Shown piece by piece: positions 61,371-64,000 of a stretch of DNA of 64,000 nt (its first letter is position 1; each line of letters starts with the position of its first letter). Both the position numbers and the translations under genes were made by a program. Where the stretch lies: assembly GCA_900318495.1 (NCBI GenBank), contig ONLA01000001.1:62001-126000 (forward strand), given 5' to 3'. The notes under the pieces were generated by a model that was given only the letters and a program-made list of their open reading frames with translations, had not been told where the DNA came from and did no database searches. The stretch is from an uncultured Eubacteriales bacterium. Its GTDB lineage: Bacteria > Bacillota > Clostridia > Oscillospirales > Acutalibacteraceae.

Positions 61371-61601
61371 CTAATCCTCAAAAACTTCGCTCATCAGCTT
61401 TTCTATGCGACGTTTTCTTTCCTGAGTTTCCTGCTTGTTCAAAAAATAACTGTTTTCCTCAAAATTGAGTATATCGCCGTCCTTTAACCTTTTGCGCACG
61501 TTTTTCGGAAGTGCCGAAAGGTCAAGGTTCACCATATCGCCGTTCTCACATTCAAGAACCGCCTTTCCTTCTTCAATTCTGTCAACTGTAAACTTTTTCA
61601 T
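61371..61601 (-). CDS. DUF3006 domain protein
   Basis: This 76-residue protein fits DUF3006, a small beta-barrel-like domain: FTVDRIEEGKAVLECENGD, then LPKNVRKRLKDGDIL and a lysine/arginine-rich C-terminal helix (QETQERKRRIEKLMSEVFED). DUF3006 genes are usually coupled to ComEC-like metallo-hydrolases, as here: the ATG shares one base with the stop of that gene. No activity is known. Confidence 0.82.
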   Translation of the reverse strand: MKKFTVDRIEEGKAVLECENGDMVNLDLSALPKNVRKRLKDGDILNFEENSYFLNKQETQERKRRIEKLMSEVFED

Positions 61602-62494
61602 TATTTTGCCCTCGCTATCGAGCTGAGTCCGCTTTTAACCTCGTAATTCTTTCCGTCGGATGTAACCGACACGGTACCCTCCCTGTCAGTGCGGTGAACC
61701 TCGCAATCCGCCTGCTTCAGGAGCTTTAATGTATTTTTGTGAGGATGGCCGTAATCGTTACCGGCGCCGCAGGAAATGACCGCGATTTTCGGATTGACCT
61801 TGTTAAGAAAATCCTTTGTTGTAGAAGAGCTGCTGCCGTGATGACCTACCTTTAAAACATCGGCTCTCATATCCGATTTAACCGAAGCAAGCTCTGCCTT
61901 TTCGGCGTCGCCCGTAAACAGAAACGACGTTCTGTTAAAAGTCATTTTTATTATAACAGAGCTGTTGTTGAGGTTTTCTTTATCGAGCTTTACAGGAGCG
62001 ATAATATCCGCCTTTAGTTTTTTATCGCTGTCGTCAATAATATTAACTCCTGCCTTGCCGCTTTTCGCGGTAAGCTTTTTGTTTTTTAGTGCCTTGAGAA
62101 GCTCCTCATAAACCTTGCTGCCGGTGCTGACCTTTGGCATATAAACCTCGCCGATTTCAAAATTTATGACTATATACGCCATTGAACCGATATGGTCGGA
62201 ATGAGGGTGAGTGCCGACAAGATAATCTATTCTGTTATGCCCGGTGGACTTAATATAACTGATTATTCCGGCGCCGTGATAATTCTCTCCCGAATCTATA
62301 AGCATTGTTTTGCTGTTCGGCAGCTCAATAAAGATTGAATCGCCCTGTCCTATATCAAGATAGTGGCAAACAAGCTTGCCATCCGTAATATTTTCGGCAA
62401 GAAGCGATAAGTCATCGCAGGAACAAAGCGAACACAGCAGGACAACAGCCGACAGCGCAAGGGCAGTTATACGATTTAAAAACCGCCGCCTCAT
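61601..62494 (-). CDS. ComEC/Rec2-like metallo-beta-lactamase-fold lipoprotein
   Basis: This 297-residue metallo-hydrolase resembles the C-terminal nuclease-like domain of ComEC. The metal motif is GTHPHSDHIGSM, with FTGDAEKAELAS, VGHHGSSSSTT and GHPHKNTLKLL giving further ligands, and LDIGQGDSIFIELPN before it. The N-terminus is a signal peptide ending in a lipobox-like LCSC near residue 26, so it is probably an external lipoprotein. Extracellular DNA is a possible substrate but unproven. It overlaps the ABC exporter gene as ATGA. Confidence 0.85.
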   Translation of the reverse strand: MRRRFLNRITALALSAVVLLCSLCSCDDLSLLAENITDGKLVCHYLDIGQGDSIFIELPNSKTMLIDSGENYHGAGIISYIKSTGHNRIDYLVGTHPHSDHIGSMAYIVINFEIGEVYMPKVSTGSKVYEELLKALKNKKLTAKSGKAGVNIIDDSDKKLKADIIAPVKLDKENLNNSSVIIKMTFNRTSFLFTGDAEKAELASVKSDMRADVLKVGHHGSSSSTTKDFLNKVNPKIAVISCGAGNDYGHPHKNTLKLLKQADCEVHRTDREGTVSVTSDGKNYEVKSGLSSIARAK

Positions 62495-64000
62495 GAAGCG
62501 TTACCTGTATAGAGCTGATAATATTTGCCCTTTTGCTCAAGAAGCTGTTCGTGTGTTCCGCGCTCAATGATTCTGCCGTGCTCAAGAACAATTATGCAGT
62601 TTGAATTTTTGACCGTGGACAGTCTGTGAGCGATAACAAAGGTAGTTCTACCCTTCATTAGCTTATCCATACTCTCCTGAACCATTTTTTCGGTTCTGGT
62701 ATCAATTGAGCTGGTCGCCTCATCAAGAATAAGCGCGGGCGGATTTGCAACCGCGGCGCGCGCAATCGCAAGCATCTGGCGCTGTCCCTGGCTCAGGCTT
62801 CCGCCGTCCGCCTTTATAACGGTGTTGTAGCCGTCGGGAAGCTGACGGATAAAATTGTCGGCGTTGGCAAGCTTTGCCGCCTCAATTACCTCCTCGTCAG
62901 TCGCGTCAAGTCTGCCGTAACGGATATTTTCCATAATGGTGTCACTGAACAGATTGGTTTCCTGTAAAACTATTCCCAGTGAACGACGCAAATCAGCCTT
63001 TTTAATTTTATTGATGTTTATTCCGTCATAACGGATTTTACCGTCCTGAATATCATAAAAGCGGTTGATAAGGTTTGTGATAGTGGTCTTTCCGGCTCCG
63101 GTAGACCCGACGAACGCAATTTTTTGACCGGGCTTCGCGTAAATATCAACATTATGCAGCACCATTTTGTCGTCTGTGTAGCCAAAATCGACATCATCCA
63201 TTACAAGAGCGCCTTCAAGTGGTTTATATTCAACCTCGCCTGTTGCCTGATGTACGTGCTTCCAAGCCCACATACCGGTGCGCTTGTCGCTTTCGGTAAG
63301 CTTACCATCCGCCGTTTTGGCGTTTACAAGCGTTACGTAACCGTTATCCTCCTCGCTCTTTTCATCGAGCAGCGCAAAAATTCTTTCCGCGCCGGCAAGC
63401 GCCATAATAATGCTGTTAAACTGCTGGCTGACCTGATTAATCGGCTGTGTAAAGCTTTTGTTAAAGGACAAAAAGCTTACAAGCGAACCAAGCGACAGTC
63501 CCAAAAATCCGCCTCCCGCAATAGCCAAAGCGCTTCCGGTGATTGCGCATACAACATAGCTTACATTGCCGAGCTGCGCGTTAATCGGCATAAGAATATT
63601 CGCGAACATATTGGCGTTGTAAGAGCTTTGGAAAAGCTGCTCGTTAAGCTCCTTGAATTCCTCGATGCTCTTTTTTTCGTGGTTAAATACCTTGACCACC
63701 TTTTGTCCCTGCATCATCTCCTCGATATATCCGTTTTCTTTACCGAGGTCTGTTTGCTGCGCAAGAAAGAACTTGCTGCTCTTTCCCGCGACCTTTTTGG
63801 TGACAAGCATCATTACAGCAACCATTAACAAGGTTACAAGCGTGAGCGGAATACTTAACGTGAACATACTGACAAGCACCGCCGCAATAGTGATTACGCT
63901 CGAAAAAATCTGCGGCATACTCTGGCTTACCATCTGTCGAAGTGTATCGACGTCATTGGTGTAAACACTCATTATATCTCCGTGAGAATGGGTGTCAAAA
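62491..64000 (-). CDS. ABC exporter (fused permease and ATPase), 5' end outside window
   Basis: This is the C-terminal part (about 503 residues) of an ABC half-transporter of the multidrug/lipid exporter type. The frame is open to the window end and upstream residues read DTHSHGDIMSVYTNDVDTLR, which lies inside the membrane domain, so the ATG at 63972 is not the real start. Three or four membrane helices remain. The ATPase has GSTGAGKTT, the Q-loop LQETNLFSDTI, the signature LSQGQRQMLAIARA, Walker B ALILDEATSSID and IAHRLSTVKN. Such genes usually come in pairs; a partner may lie beyond the window. Confidence 0.92.
   Translation of the reverse strand, partial: FDTHSHGDIMSVYTNDVDTLRQMVSQSMPQIFSSVITIAAVLVSMFTLSIPLTLVTLLMVAVMMLVTKKVAGKSSKFFLAQQTDLGKENGYIEEMMQGQKVVKVFNHEKKSIEEFKELNEQLFQSSYNANMFANILMPINAQLGNVSYVVCAITGSALAIAGGGFLGLSLGSLVSFLSFNKSFTQPINQVSQQFNSIIMALAGAERIFALLDEKSEEDNGYVTLVNAKTADGKLTESDKRTGMWAWKHVHQATGEVEYKPLEGALVMDDVDFGYTDDKMVLHNVDIYAKPGQKIAFVGSTGAGKTTITNLINRFYDIQDGKIRYDGININKIKKADLRRSLGIVLQETNLFSDTIMENIRYGRLDATDEEVIEAAKLANADNFIRQLPDGYNTVIKADGGSLSQGQRQMLAIARAAVANPPALILDEATSSIDTRTEKMVQESMDKLMKGRTTFVIAHRLSTVKNSNCIIVLEHGRIIERGTHEQLLEQKGKYYQLYTGNAS

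Overview
The window comes from a spore-forming, low-to-mid GC Firmicute, most likely a Ruminococcus-like member of the Oscillospiraceae. The evidence is the clostridial gene orders (miaB-ylbF-mutS-mutL-miaA; ylmE-sepF-ylmH-divIVA-ileS; plsX-rnc-radical SAM-smc-ftsY; dprA-topA-trmFO; infC-rpmI-rplT), a sporulation gene (yunB), a V-type ATPase in place of a visible F-type one, TTG/GTG starts with strong Shine-Dalgarno sites, and a secreted lipase-like protein with a type I dockerin. This assignment is an inference. There are no rRNA or tRNA genes, insertion sequences, prophage genes or CRISPR arrays, and no gap without a gene exceeds 300 bases.

Region 1 (1-13.6 kb, all minus strand) is one long operon read from a good promoter at 13.57 kb: miaB, ylbF, mutS, mutL, miaA, a HlyD-like membrane adaptor, ylmE, sepF, ylmH, divIVA and ileS (cut by the window start). 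It joins tRNA i6A/ms2i6A modification, mismatch repair and division-site proteins. Region 2 (13.6-17.4 kb, minus) holds yunB, a CD1247-type acidic zinc-ribbon protein, efp, a Xaa-Pro peptidase, aroQ and rpsU, with consensus promoters before efp and rpsU. Region 3 (17.4-34.3 kb, minus) is a tightly packed run with many ATGA/TAATG overlaps: rlmB-like, dprA, topA, trmFO, plsX, rnc, radical SAM, smc, ftsY, rdgB, yhbY, yqeK, rsfS and leuS. Region 4 (34.4-35.8 kb) is infC-rpmI-rplT behind a perfect promoter and a leader terminator; infC begins with ATC, and rplT has a C-terminal extension made by a dispersed repeat.

Region 5 (35.8-42.1 kb, minus) is a cell-surface polyol-phosphate cluster: two TarI/IspD-type cytidylyltransferases, an SDR epimerase/dehydratase, a TarJ-like dehydrogenase, a pentulose-phosphate 3-epimerase and a TagF-like polymerase. 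Together they could make a CDP-polyol and polymerise it into a teichoic-acid-like polymer. Region 6 (42.2-51.9 kb, mixed strands) is accessory: a CPBP protease with tadA, a YdcF-type membrane protein, a C39 peptidase with a zinc-ribbon membrane protein, acyP with mmcQ, a DUF1858 protein, the dockerin lipase and a zinc macrodomain hydrolase, separated by clear terminators. Region 7 (51.9-60.6 kb, minus) is a complete nine-gene V-ATPase operon with a hairpin at the very start of its transcript. Region 8 (60.7-64 kb, minus) holds an AlkZ-related protein, DUF3006, a ComEC-like metallo-beta-lactamase lipoprotein and the C-terminal part of an ABC exporter cut by the window end.

Most of the window is ordinary housekeeping. 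The points most worth a second look are the repeat fused into rplT, a radical SAM gene whose only plausible start is ATT, the polyol cluster, the dyad operator over the acyP promoter, the yunB translation site embedded in a terminator, and the leader structures of infC and the V-ATPase operon.
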